DNA from: QEXZ01 sp034660015
GTDB lineage: Archaea > Halobacteriota > Syntropharchaeia > Alkanophagales > Methanospirareceae
NCBI GenBank assembly: GCA_034660015.1
Contig: JAYEII010000147.1
Coordinates: 1 to 19,779 of the forward strand
Reading direction: 5' to 3'
Length of the DNA stretch: 19,779 nucleotides
The notes under the pieces: model-generated
Seen by the model: the letters and a program-made list of their open reading frames with translations, nothing else
Told to the model about the DNA's origin: nothing
Databases searched by the model: none
Position numbers and translations under genes: made by a program
Shown here: positions 1-7,883 of the stretch, in pieces
Layout: every line of letters begins with the position of its first letter
Numbering within the stretch: the stretch's first letter is position 1

Positions 1-83
1 GTAACAACTTCTATCTTTAGGTTTTCGTTCTTGTTATCGCGTGGAGTGTCTTAATTTTTACTTTACGGTTGATTTATTTTGCA

Positions 84-100
84 GGATATATGATATATCC
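84..100. promoter_or_regulatory. Perfect 17-bp palindrome, candidate operator
   Basis: GGATATAT-G-ATATATCC is a perfect 8-bp dyad around a single central base. It lies in the 264-base gene-free stretch left of the first trkH gene. Dyads of this form are typical sites for dimeric DNA-binding regulators, but AT-rich palindromes also arise by chance. No gene start is visible next to it, so any target would lie outside the window to the left. The rest of 1-264 holds a short direct repeat, an IS-end-like motif near 150 and no coding region I can support. Confidence 0.3.
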
Positions 101-170
101 TAAAGTGTGTTTGGAATCATTTATACGATGGTGTGATAATTAGATTGTGGGACAGCCTCTTAATAACCTA

Positions 171-204
171 AAAATCTCGTGTTAATCTTGTAAAATCTCG
201 TGGT
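171..204 (+). repeat. AATCTCGTGGTT-family repeat, left copy
   Basis: The 11-mer AAAATCTCGTG occurs at 171-181 and again at 192-202, a 21-base period. The stretch 179-204 matches the reverse complement of 17401-17425 with about three mismatches (shared core GTGTTAATC, then AATCTCGTGGTT). This is therefore a dispersed repeat with copies at both ends of the window, in opposite orientation. It sits downstream of trkH (minus strand), about 60 bases past its stop. Confidence 0.55.
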
Positions 205-239
205 TTTTTGCATTGGCTATACAAATACGTTTTCTGAAA

Positions 240-254
240 TGAGAAAAAAACTAA
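240..254 (-). terminator. T-rich archaeal-type terminator after trkH
   Basis: Read on the minus strand, the sequence right after the trkH stop (267) becomes TAGTTTTTTTCTC. Archaeal RNA polymerase commonly terminates at such U-rich tracts without a hairpin. The position 10-25 bases past the stop fits; there is no other support. Confidence 0.35.
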
Positions 255-264
255 ACGCCCGTGC

Positions 265-1707
265 TTAACCCTTCCAAAACGCCGGTGTCAGCAGAACTAA
301 AACAGTAAATAACTCCAGCCGCCCTGCCCACATGCAAAAAGACAAGATGAGTTTTCCCATGATAGGAACAGATGCATAATTGGCCGATACAAGACCAAAA
401 CCGGGTCCAATGTTTCCCAGCGTCGCCGCCACTGAAGAAGCAGCGCTAACCATATCAAAGCCTATCGCACTCATTGCAATCGTGCAAACTACAAATATCA
501 AAATGTAAGAGATAAAAAAGGCAACAATCCCTTGTATGATGTCATCAGAAATGGGCTTTTTCCCTGTTTTCAACACAAAAACCGCATGCGGGTACAGAAT
601 TTTACGAATCCGCTGTTTGAAATATTTTAGCAAAACGTATATCCTGATGACCTTAATACTTCCTCCGGTTGACCCACCACATGCTCCAATGAACATCAGG
701 CTGAAAAGAATGATTTTGGATAAATGACTCCAGGCATCGAAGTTGGAGGTTGTGAATCCCGAGGTGGTCATGAAGGAAATAGCCTGGAATCCTCCGTAAC
801 GGAATGCTTCCTGTATAGAAGCGAACTTGTGAATATACAAATCAGCAGTTATTATGGAGATAGCAGCTAAAAGAAGTAAGCAGTAGACCTGAAACTCCTT
901 GTTTGCTATTACCCTTCCGGGTTTTCTTAGTAGCGAATAGTGCAAAATGAAGTTCATGCCCGCGAGAAACATGAACACGGCTATAATTAACTCTGCTATT
1001 GGGTTTGCGTAACCCGAGATACTATTCGTCAGTGGCGAGAACCCGCCGGTGGGCATCGTGCAGAACGCTGTGCAAAAGGCGTGATACAGGGGCATTTCCG
1101 CGGCATAAAAAAGCGCTAAAATCTCTGCACCGGTCAAAATCACGTAGATAGACCACAGCATTCTTGCGGTTACCTGAACTCTTGGTCTAATCCTTTCGGA
1201 CATCGGTCCCGGGAACTCACGGTCAAATAGCTGACTGCCGGCAATGCCGAAAGTGGGTAGTATCGCAATAAAAAGCAAAATCACGCCCATTCCGCCTATC
1301 CACTGCGTGAAACTCCGCCACAGCAGTATGCTGCGGTCAACCTGCTCTAAATTCAGCATTACGGTAGAGCCCGTGGTTGTGAAGCCGGACATGGACTCAA
1401 AAAAAGCATCCATCGGACCTAACGTCGCGGAGAAGACGTAAGGAAGCGAGCCGAAAAGTGCAACCGCAAGCCATCCTAAGGCAACAATGACAAATCCTTC
1501 TCTTCTTTTTATCACTCCTTTTGCGCCCATCTTTAGTTCTAAAATCACTCCGAAGGAAGTAGTTATTAGAAGCGGGACCAGCCAGGTTTTAATAATGGTC
1601 AATGTCCCCTCGCTATACCAAATTGCCGCTGCCAGCGGAACAATCATTAAAATACCAACGTATTTCAAGATGCTTCCGATGCTACCGAAAATGATTTTTT
1701 TGTCCAT
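265..1707 (-). CDS. trkH: TrkH-family potassium uptake subunit (paralogue 1)
   Basis: 480-residue integral membrane protein of the SKT (TrkH/KtrB) family, the pore of a potassium uptake system. The four pore-loop filter segments are visible in order: SGFTTTGST (107-115), CTMPTGGF (216-223), FMTTSGFTT (312-320) and TLGNIGPGFG (429-438). Other family marks are WRSFTQWIGGMGV (130-142) and the glycine-rich GACGGSTGGSIKVIR (341-355) of the gating helix region. The length is normal for TrkH. The ATG start has no obvious ribosome binding site. The gene is divergent from a second trkH at 1895. TrkH normally needs a cytoplasmic TrkA (RCK) ring; none is adjacent, and the only RCK N-domain in the window is fused to a DHH phosphoesterase at 14456. 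Family assignment is secure; ion choice and partner are inferred. Confidence 0.93.
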   Translation of the reverse strand: MDKKIIFGSIGSILKYVGILMIVPLAAAIWYSEGTLTIIKTWLVPLLITTSFGVILELKMGAKGVIKRREGFVIVALGWLAVALFGSLPYVFSATLGPMDAFFESMSGFTTTGSTVMLNLEQVDRSILLWRSFTQWIGGMGVILLFIAILPTFGIAGSQLFDREFPGPMSERIRPRVQVTARMLWSIYVILTGAEILALFYAAEMPLYHAFCTAFCTMPTGGFSPLTNSISGYANPIAELIIAVFMFLAGMNFILHYSLLRKPGRVIANKEFQVYCLLLLAAISIITADLYIHKFASIQEAFRYGGFQAISFMTTSGFTTSNFDAWSHLSKIILFSLMFIGACGGSTGGSIKVIRIYVLLKYFKQRIRKILYPHAVFVLKTGKKPISDDIIQGIVAFFISYILIFVVCTIAMSAIGFDMVSAASSVAATLGNIGPGFGLVSANYASVPIMGKLILSFCMWAGRLELFTVLVLLTPAFWKG

Positions 1708-1712
1708 ACACT

Positions 1713-1758
1713 TTTTCTTTTTTTACAAAAAAGAAAACCTGTGCTAAAAGAAAAAACA
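1713..1758. repeat. A/T hairpin plus 32-base dispersed repeat, copy 1
   Basis: TTTTCTTTTTT (1713-1723) pairs perfectly with AAAAAAGAAAA (1727-1737) across a 3-base loop. The 32 bases at 1727-1758 are identical to 17448-17479. The core after the hairpin reads CCTGTGCTAAAAG followed by an A-tract and CA. A shorter relative, TGTGCTAAAAC plus a T-tract, follows at 1812-1830. The unit lies between two divergent trkH starts, which is not where a terminator is expected, so a repeat element explains it better. Confidence 0.7.
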
Positions 1759-1850
1759 CGGACACGGGTTTCTTTATGAGAGGGAGTTAGATGGTAAAGT
1801 AAGAAGAGGTTTGTGCTAAAACTTTTTTTTTGCACGCAAAAACCTTTACT

Positions 1851-1860
1851 AAAAATATAA
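1851..1860 (+). promoter_or_regulatory. TATA-like box for second trkH
   Basis: AAAAATATAA lies 35 bases before the GTG start at 1895, leaving room for a short leader containing GGGGGCGGATGA as a weak ribosome binding site. It is the best TATA-like match in the 187-base divergent gap. No equally clear box was seen for the minus-strand trkH. Confidence 0.4.
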
Positions 1861-1894
1861 TTTAAGTTAAGTCATAGCGGGGGCGGATGAGAAA

Positions 1895-3349
1895 GTGTTT
1901 TCAAACCTGAAAACGGTGCTAAAAGAGCTTGGCAGTATTTTAGTTATACTTGGAGTGCTCATGTTTTTATTGCTCGTGGTCGCTTATGTCTTTGGAGAGC
2001 TTTACGTGATAAAACCTTTAGTATTCACCGCCATTGCCGCCTTAGCCCTTGGATTATCGCTTAGATTTTCTTTTAAAAGTGCAAAAGAGCCAGAGTTTAA
2101 ACATGCGATGGTATGCGCGGCGTTGGCGTGGCTGGTCGTCCCTGCTCTCAGTTCACTCCTTTTCATTATGATAGAAGGTATGAGTCCGTTGGATTCGTTC
2201 TTTGAAGCGATGTCCGGCTGGACAGGAACAGGTCTGACGATGATTGCACATCCCTCCTCACTTACACACACAGCGCAGTTCTGGAGAAGTCTAATGCAGT
2301 GGGTGGGCGGCGTAGGTGTGATTGTTTTGATGCTTTCTATCCTGGCACGTCCCGGGACAGGGGCATTCTCATTGTACAAAGCAGAAGCACGAGAGGAGCG
2401 AGTAAAACCGAGCATTATATCCACGGTGAGGATGACATGGTGGATTTACCTTATTTTAACCTCTTTTGGCATACTTTTATTCTTCCTCGCCGGGATGAAG
2501 CCATGGGAAGCGATAAACCATGCGATGACCGCAATAGGGACCGGAGGATTCACTGTAACCGATAAAAGTATGGCATACTACAACAACTTTCTTATCGAAT
2601 TGGCAATTATCCCGATGATGGTCTTAGGTGCGACACCTTTTTTAGTGCATTATAAAGTGCTAAAAGGTAATCTCAAGGCTCTTTTTAAAGATGTGCAATG
2701 CCGAGCTTTTGTAGTTATCTTGTTTATCCTGCTTGTTTCCTTGTTCGCCGCCAATTACTCATTATACGGGGATGTTTTAGGCTGTCTCCGTTTTTCGTCT
2801 TTTCAACTTATATCTGGACTGACGTGCACGGGGTTCCAGACAACAGGTGTGCATGGGTGGTCGGGAACCGGGCTGATTATCATGTGTATGAGCATGATAA
2901 TAGGGGGTGGTGCGGGATCTACGGCAGGGGGAGTGAAATTAATAAGAGCGGTAATAGCGTATAAATGGATAAGATGGTCATTACGGAGAAATTTTTTGCC
3001 ACCTAAGGCAATAATTTCTGTCAGACTTGGAGATAGACTATTGGAAAGGGAAGAAATAGTTAAGATAGTGTCAGAAGCGAGTTTGATTATTATCCTCTGG
3101 CTTCTGTTTCTGGTTGCAGGGATATGCGTGTTATCGTCCGTGGTAGGTTCACAATTTCAGTTGGGGGATGTCATGTTTGAGGTCGCTTCTGCACAGGGGA
3201 ATGTGGGATTATCTACCGGGATAACAAATGCGGGGATGTCATGCATTGGGAAAGTAATGCTGATATTAAACATGTGGATAGGACGCCTGGAGATAATCCC
3301 GGTTTTAATGCTTTTCCGGGTTCTTGTTAAAGGGTTTGAGCCGATTTAA
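1895..3349 (+). CDS. trkH: TrkH-family potassium uptake subunit (paralogue 2)
   Basis: 484-residue SKT-family membrane protein with the same layout as its divergent neighbour but clearly diverged in sequence. Pore-loop segments are SGWTGTGLT (107-115), IGTGGFT (214-220), GLTCTGFQTTG (308-318) and AQGNVGLSTG (433-442). WRSLMQWVGGVGV (130-142) and IIGGGAGSTAGGVKLIR (335-351) match the conserved family blocks. The start is a GTG preceded by GGGGGCGGATGAGAAA; no better in-frame ATG exists upstream. The gene ends against thrS in a convergent arrangement with a hairpin between them. Two TrkH genes side by side may serve different potassium affinities or partners, or one may move sodium with potassium. 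That division is inference; the family call is firm. Confidence 0.92.
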   Translation: MFSNLKTVLKELGSILVILGVLMFLLLVVAYVFGELYVIKPLVFTAIAALALGLSLRFSFKSAKEPEFKHAMVCAALAWLVVPALSSLLFIMIEGMSPLDSFFEAMSGWTGTGLTMIAHPSSLTHTAQFWRSLMQWVGGVGVIVLMLSILARPGTGAFSLYKAEAREERVKPSIISTVRMTWWIYLILTSFGILLFFLAGMKPWEAINHAMTAIGTGGFTVTDKSMAYYNNFLIELAIIPMMVLGATPFLVHYKVLKGNLKALFKDVQCRAFVVILFILLVSLFAANYSLYGDVLGCLRFSSFQLISGLTCTGFQTTGVHGWSGTGLIIMCMSMIIGGGAGSTAGGVKLIRAVIAYKWIRWSLRRNFLPPKAIISVRLGDRLLEREEIVKIVSEASLIIILWLLFLVAGICVLSSVVGSQFQLGDVMFEVASAQGNVGLSTGITNAGMSCIGKVMLILNMWIGRLEIIPVLMLFRVLVKGFEPI

Positions 3350-3364
3350 CAATCAACCCATATA

Positions 3365-3385
3365 TTTTCTTTTAGAAAAAGAAAA
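3365..3385. terminator. A/T hairpin between convergent trkH and thrS
   Basis: TTTTCTTTT (3365-3373) pairs with AAAAGAAAA (3377-3385) across a 3-base loop. T-rich on both strands, it lies 15 bases past the trkH stop and about 35 past the thrS stop, so it could end transcription from either side. The same hairpin arms occur in the repeats at 1713 and 17434, which suggests a shared element type; this copy lacks the CCTGTGCTAAAAG tail. Confidence 0.5.
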
Positions 3386-3418
3386 GCGTTGACGGAAAAG
3401 AAAAGAAAAGAAATAACT

Positions 3419-5353
3419 TCACCCACCCACAAACTTCGCCCGTTTTGACAACTTATAAGAGAGAGCCAATTCATGGAATGGTTTACTCTTTATAGCTTGT
3501 TCAATCCTGCTTTTCAATGCGTAAACATCCATTTCCTCTGGCTTTTGCTTCCCTCTGCTTGATTTTTCTCGTATCGTAACACTCAACGTGTTCTTCTCCA
3601 CTTCCTTATCACCCACCACGGCAACGTAAGGAATCCAGTCACGACCCGCATCCCTTATCTTTTTCGACACCGTTTCCTCACGGTCGTCAACATCCGCCCT
3701 TATCCCGTTCAGCACCGGTAGAATCTCCTCGATGTATTCCAAATGCCGTTCCGCTACGGGAATTATTCTCAACTGCGTAGGAGAGAGCCACAGAGGGAGC
3801 ATCGGCAGAACTCCTCGTTCCTTTTCTAAATATGCACGCTCTAATAACGCATACATGCATCGTTCTATCGCCCCGCTTGGCGAGCAGTGAAGAATAATAG
3901 GGCTTTTCTCCTCGCCGTTCGCATCCACGTATTTTATGCCATATCGTTCCGCATTCTCCACGTCTATCTGCACGGTAGACAGAGCCGATGCCTTACCCAG
4001 CGCATCCACGAAATTGAACTCGAACTTGAGCACGAAATAGAAAAATCGCAGGTCCCAGCGCTCTATCAGCACGGGTTTACCTGCTATTCTTACCAGTTCC
4101 TCTATAAACTCCTTGTTTGCCGTGTCGTCATAGAATTCCCGTGTGAATCGTATCGCAACTTCGTAGTCCCGCGTGGAAAACCCTATACCATCTAAAACCT
4201 TAATACACAGCTCATACTGCTTCTTGAACTCCTCTAATGCTTCTCCCATATCTTTGCATAGCGTATGCATGTCGGGCATCGTGAACTTTCTTAATCGGCG
4301 AAGCCCCACGAGTTCACCGCGCTTTTCGCGTCTGAAAGACGAAGCGAGTTCGAAAATCTTCAATGGTAAGTTTTTGTACGATATGCTCATGTCCTTGCTC
4401 ATAAGGAACTGCCCGAAGCACGCGGAAAACCGTAAGAACAAATCCGGTTTGCCTCCTTTACCAGCCATTGAATACTGTCTCGCCGGAAACCGCTCGAGGT
4501 AATCTTTCAGCGATGGGTGCTCCGTACTATACATTATGGGCGTTTCTACTTCTACGGCACCGTATTCAGCCACTGAATTCCTTACGTGGTTCTCCAATAG
4601 ACCTTTTATCAGCTTACCTTTGGGATAGAACCTCAAATTCCCGGGGTCTGAAGAGGGCTCGTAATCCGCTATTTCTAACCGTTTCATAAGCCCCACATGC
4701 GGCGGTACCCGGTCCACTGCTCTTCTTTTCTCGCTCTCATACAGGAAGAAATTCTGCAAATTCGCTCTTTCTTCAACACCAGACTCAAACTCAAAATCCT
4801 CCGCCCGTATCAGATTCCCTTCCGTTCCGTCGTCCATAAAAAAGAACTGAGATTCCGCCTTCTCCTCTGCTTCTAACGCTTTTGATAGCTTTTCCGCTGC
4901 CTCCGCTTCTGCACCCGCACCAGCACCTTCATGAACTGCTATTTTCCGCGATAGTTCGGATAACGGATGCCCCTTGCACCGCAGCGTGAACGATTTATAC
5001 CACCCAAAAGGCGCCCTTTTCACGTCCACACCACTAGAGAGCAAATCTCGCTCCATCGCCTTCAATATCTCCATGCTCATTTCGGGCGAAGCCAGCGTAG
5101 AGCTTAAATGCGCATACGGATACAAAACAATTCTTTCCGCACCGACCTTATTGAATACCGAAATGGTTTCTTCCAATGCCTTCTCTACCGCATATCGTGC
5201 ATTTGTCTCGTCTTCTCGTTCTACGGCAACGAAAACGACTAACACCTCCTCTATCCGCTCACGCTTCTTCGATTCGTCAATCGGCTCAGCAACTCGCGTC
5301 TTCTGTTTCGCTTCGTATTCTATATAATCCGAATGTATGAACAGCAGTTGCAA
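3419..5353 (-). CDS. thrS: Threonyl-tRNA synthetase, archaeal type with N-terminal editing domain
   Basis: Charges tRNA-Thr with threonine and clears mis-charged serine. With the start chosen here the protein is 644 residues: an archaeal D-aminoacyl-tRNA-deacylase-like editing domain (about 1-135, opening LLFIHSDYIEYE), an Ala/Glu/Lys-rich linker (about 140-170), the class II catalytic core and the anticodon-binding domain (about 525-640). Motif 2 is FRREKRGELVGLRR and motif 3 contains HCSPSGAIERC. Likely zinc ligands are C312 (SACFGQF), H363 (MPDMHTL) and H489 (IILHCSP). I chose the TTG at 5353 over the upstream TTG at 5386 because GGAG lies nine bases before it and archaeal homologues begin just before the LLxIHSDYIEYE block. 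It diverges from the radical SAM gene with about 65 bases between. Confidence 0.95.
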   Translation of the reverse strand: MQLLFIHSDYIEYEAKQKTRVAEPIDESKKRERIEEVLVVFVAVEREDETNARYAVEKALEETISVFNKVGAERIVLYPYAHLSSTLASPEMSMEILKAMERDLLSSGVDVKRAPFGWYKSFTLRCKGHPLSELSRKIAVHEGAGAGAEAEAAEKLSKALEAEEKAESQFFFMDDGTEGNLIRAEDFEFESGVEERANLQNFFLYESEKRRAVDRVPPHVGLMKRLEIADYEPSSDPGNLRFYPKGKLIKGLLENHVRNSVAEYGAVEVETPIMYSTEHPSLKDYLERFPARQYSMAGKGGKPDLFLRFSACFGQFLMSKDMSISYKNLPLKIFELASSFRREKRGELVGLRRLRKFTMPDMHTLCKDMGEALEEFKKQYELCIKVLDGIGFSTRDYEVAIRFTREFYDDTANKEFIEELVRIAGKPVLIERWDLRFFYFVLKFEFNFVDALGKASALSTVQIDVENAERYGIKYVDANGEEKSPIILHCSPSGAIERCMYALLERAYLEKERGVLPMLPLWLSPTQLRIIPVAERHLEYIEEILPVLNGIRADVDDREETVSKKIRDAGRDWIPYVAVVGDKEVEKNTLSVTIREKSSRGKQKPEEMDVYALKSRIEQAIKSKPFHELALSYKLSKRAKFVGG

Positions 5354-5418
5354 TTTTCCCTTCTCCTTAGAAAATTTTAAGTGCAATCACTAATAAAGTA
5401 TAGTTAAAGTAAAAAAGC

Positions 5419-6471
5419 ATGGAAAAGTGCATAATATGTGGAAAGGAAAAAGCTTCAGAGTCGTTGCGAGTTTGTGTTGATTGCATACGTAGTGGCAGAG
5501 AAAATGCAATCCTTTATGCAAAAGAGGCACATAAGCGGATAAGAGCTGAATACGGTCTTCCCGCAGAACCGCCGAAGAGCGAAGGAGGGATAAGTTGTAA
5601 CCTCTGCTCAAATGAGTGCATGATGAAAGAAGGCGAAAGAAGCTATTGTGGGCTGAAAGAGAATATAAAAGGGAAATTAAGGTCTTTAGCGCCACATGAC
5701 CATGCATTAATGCATGCATACATTGACCCACTACCGACCAACTGCTGCGCCGCCTGGTTCTGCCCTGGCTCTTCGCAGTTCGGAAAAGTGAACATCGCAG
5801 TATTCTTCTATGGCTGTAATTTCGATTGCATCTTCTGCCAGAATGCATCGCATAAGGATTTAGGAATTGCTGAGGCGGTAAGTGTAAAAGATTTTGTTTC
5901 TAAGGTGCTGCAGAAGGATAATGCATATTGCGTGTGCTTCTTTGGTGGAAGCCCTGAGCCACAACTTCCTTTTGCAATACGTGCTTCAGAGCGGATTTTA
6001 GAGGATAAAAAGGTAAGGATATGCTGGGAATGGAATGGCTGCGGCAACAGGAATTTGGCGAAGCACGCAGCAGAGATTTCGCGTAGAAGTGGTGGAATCG
6101 TAAAATTCGACCTCAAAGCCTTTGATTCCAACTTAAGTACTGCGCTTAGCGGTGTTCCAAATAAGAGGGCTTACGAAAATTTCGAGCTGATAGCAGAGGA
6201 GTTCTTTGAAGGCTCCCATCCGCCTGTTCTCACTGCTACTACTTTGCTTGTGCCTTTCTATGTAGATGAGCTCGAGGTGGAAAATATTGCTCGTTTCATA
6301 GCCGGCATTAATCCTAATATACCGTATTCACTTCTTGTATTCCATCCTGATTTCTATATGCGAGATATGCCGATAACGCCGAGAGCAGAGGTGCAAAGAT
6401 GCTATAAGGCGGCGAAAAGACATCTGAAAAATGTGAATATTGGGAATAAGCAATTGCTTGGGTTGGTGTGA
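5419..6471 (+). CDS. PflA-like radical SAM protein with N-terminal zinc-finger-like cysteines
   Basis: 350-residue radical SAM enzyme of the pyruvate formate-lyase-activating-enzyme-like group (COG1180/COG1313 type). The [4Fe-4S] motif is GCNFDCIFC (C133, C137, C140), followed by the GGSPE segment (176-180) typical of SAM binding. Two further cysteine sets precede the core: C4/C7/C19/C22 (CIICG and CVDC) and C60/C63/C67/C77 (CNLCSNEC to YCGL), which probably bind metal. No glycyl-radical enzyme is encoded nearby, so the PflA label marks a fold, not a substrate. Standing between thrS and the amino-sugar genes gives no functional clue. The substrate is unknown. Confidence 0.85.
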   Translation: MEKCIICGKEKASESLRVCVDCIRSGRENAILYAKEAHKRIRAEYGLPAEPPKSEGGISCNLCSNECMMKEGERSYCGLKENIKGKLRSLAPHDHALMHAYIDPLPTNCCAAWFCPGSSQFGKVNIAVFFYGCNFDCIFCQNASHKDLGIAEAVSVKDFVSKVLQKDNAYCVCFFGGSPEPQLPFAIRASERILEDKKVRICWEWNGCGNRNLAKHAAEISRRSGGIVKFDLKAFDSNLSTALSGVPNKRAYENFELIAEEFFEGSHPPVLTATTLLVPFYVDELEVENIARFIAGINPNIPYSLLVFHPDFYMRDMPITPRAEVQRCYKAAKRHLKNVNIGNKQLLGLV

Positions 6472-6504
6472 ACTCTTATTTGAATAAAAAATTTTGATGA
6501 CCAA

Positions 6505-6516
6505 AAAATTTATAAG
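6505..6516 (+). promoter_or_regulatory. TATA box for the amino-sugar operon
   Basis: AAAATTTATAAG preceded by CC is a good archaeal BRE/TATA match in the 99-base gap after the radical SAM gene. Counting about 25 bases on, transcription would begin near 6540, only a few bases before the ATG of a tiny open frame at 6544. Confidence 0.55.
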
Positions 6517-6543
6517 GCTAAACACATACAAGATATTCGAGAA

Positions 6544-6570
6544 ATGATTGTTAGGAGGGCGATACGATAA
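6544..6570 (+). promoter_or_regulatory. Possible 8-codon leader frame containing the glmU ribosome binding site
   Basis: ATG at 6544 opens an 8-codon frame (M-I-V-R-R-A-I-R) whose TAA at 6568-6570 abuts the glmU ATG at 6571 with no gap. The tandem AGG AGG codons at 6553-6558 are also a near-perfect Shine-Dalgarno sequence about 12 bases before the main start. The frame may simply be a by-product of that site. If the predicted transcription start near 6540 is right, it could be read as a leaderless frame coupled to glmU. Confidence 0.25.
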
Positions 6571-7827
6571 ATGAAAGCGGTAATCTTAGCGGCAGGCGAA
6601 GGGAAACGGATGCGACCCCTTACCTATGAAAGGCCAAAAGTAATGCTCCCCGTAGCGGGAAAGCCATTGGTCGAGCATTTATTGATGGAAGTGAAAGAAG
6701 CAGGGATTGATGAGTTTATATTTGTCGTTGGATACCACGATGAAACCATTCGCGATTACTTCGGGGAAGGAGAACGATGGGGTGTTGATATTCAGTACGT
6801 AACGCAAAAAACGCAGCTTGGCACTGCGGATGCGCTACGGAAGACGGAAGCGCTGGTAGAGGACACAGATGAATTTCTTATGCTGAACGGAGACACAATT
6901 GTAAGCGCAGATGATATTAAACGGGTTTCTTGCATAGCCAGCAGCAGCGAAATCGCACTTGGAGTAATCAAAGTAAAAAATCCGGAAGATTACGGCGTTA
7001 TTGAAACCGAAGGCGAGAAGATAACAAAAATACACGAAAAGATGAAGGAGCCACCGTCAAACCTGATAAATGCGGGTGTTTATCTTCTGGATAAAAATAT
7101 TTTCGGGGCATTGTCAAAAACGGCTAAATCAAAAAGAGGCGAGTTTGAACTCACGGATTCTTTACAACTGCTGATAGAAGAAGGAAAGCGCATCATCTGG
7201 AAGCCCATCGAACACTGGGTAGATGTCGGCTACCCGTGGGATTTACTGGCGGCAAACGAGCTTTTAATGTGCAAAACCCCTTTCGTTTTGCGAAGAAACG
7301 TTTTTGATAAAACGTTTAAAGAAAGCCTTATTATTCAAGAACAAAATGTGAATATAAAAGGTGACGTATCTATCGGGGATAACACCGAGATAAAATCAGG
7401 TTCATACATAGAAGGACCCGTGGTGATAGGCGAAAACAGTAAAATCGGCCCGAACTGCTACATACGTGCAAATACTTCTATTGGTGATAATTGCCATATC
7501 GGAAGTGCAGTTGAGATTAAAAACTCGATTATCATGGACGGGACGAAAATCCCGCACCTCTGCTATGTTGGGGATTCGGTTATCGGATGCCGATGCAATT
7601 TGGGCGCGGGGACGAAAATAGCGAATCTCCGGTTTGATGATGCTCCCGTAAAAACAAAATTTGGGCTGGATACAGGGAGAAGAAAGTTTGGTGCAATCAT
7701 AAGCGATGGCGTGAAAATCGGGATAAACGCAAGTATTGATGCGGGCACGGTTATCGGAAACAACACGCTTATTGGACCAGGTGCTTTCGCTACGGGTTAT
7801 ATAGAAAAAAACTCGAGGATATTTTAG
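6571..7827 (+). CDS. glmU: GlmU-like bifunctional sugar-1-phosphate nucleotidylyltransferase/acetyltransferase
   Basis: 418 residues. An N-terminal nucleotidyltransferase domain (1 to about 235) has the loop AAGEGKRMRP (7-16), the PKVMLPV segment with K23, and NGDT (106-109) for metal and nucleotide. A left-handed beta-helix of hexapeptide repeats (about 260-410; for example VSIGDN, VVIGEN, TSIGDN) follows. The HLCYVGDSVIG segment (H329, Y332) and N352 sit where archaeal GlcN-1-P acetyltransferases such as Sulfolobus ST0452 keep catalytic residues. Likely role: acetylate GlcN-1-P and transfer UMP to make UDP-GlcNAc. It has a strong TATA box and AGGAGG upstream and leads the run glmU, second nucleotidylyltransferase, glmS, epimerase. 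Nucleotide preference (UTP or dTTP) cannot be read from sequence. Confidence 0.9.
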   Translation: MKAVILAAGEGKRMRPLTYERPKVMLPVAGKPLVEHLLMEVKEAGIDEFIFVVGYHDETIRDYFGEGERWGVDIQYVTQKTQLGTADALRKTEALVEDTDEFLMLNGDTIVSADDIKRVSCIASSSEIALGVIKVKNPEDYGVIETEGEKITKIHEKMKEPPSNLINAGVYLLDKNIFGALSKTAKSKRGEFELTDSLQLLIEEGKRIIWKPIEHWVDVGYPWDLLAANELLMCKTPFVLRRNVFDKTFKESLIIQEQNVNIKGDVSIGDNTEIKSGSYIEGPVVIGENSKIGPNCYIRANTSIGDNCHIGSAVEIKNSIIMDGTKIPHLCYVGDSVIGCRCNLGAGTKIANLRFDDAPVKTKFGLDTGRRKFGAIISDGVKIGINASIDAGTVIGNNTLIGPGAFATGYIEKNSRIF

Positions 7828-7883
7828 GTGTGAGGGAATATTACCCTGAAATCTCGATTAGGAGAGGGGGGGAAACGAGAAGA

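Noticed and set aside
1917..2670. Extra copies of GTGCTAAAAG inside the second trkH gene
   Set aside because: Both occurrences encode Val-Leu-Lys in frame within conserved protein and lack the flanking hairpin, so they are chance matches to the dispersed repeat.
5354..5386. Upstream TTG start for thrS adding 11 residues
   Set aside because: The extension consists of the ribosome binding site region read as codons (SKEKGK) and is not expected in archaeal ThrRS, which begins just before the editing-domain strand.
5390..5848. 152-residue minus-strand open frame
   Set aside because: It lies across the well-supported radical SAM gene, has Cys/Leu/Arg-rich composition typical of a reverse-frame shadow and no recognisable domain.
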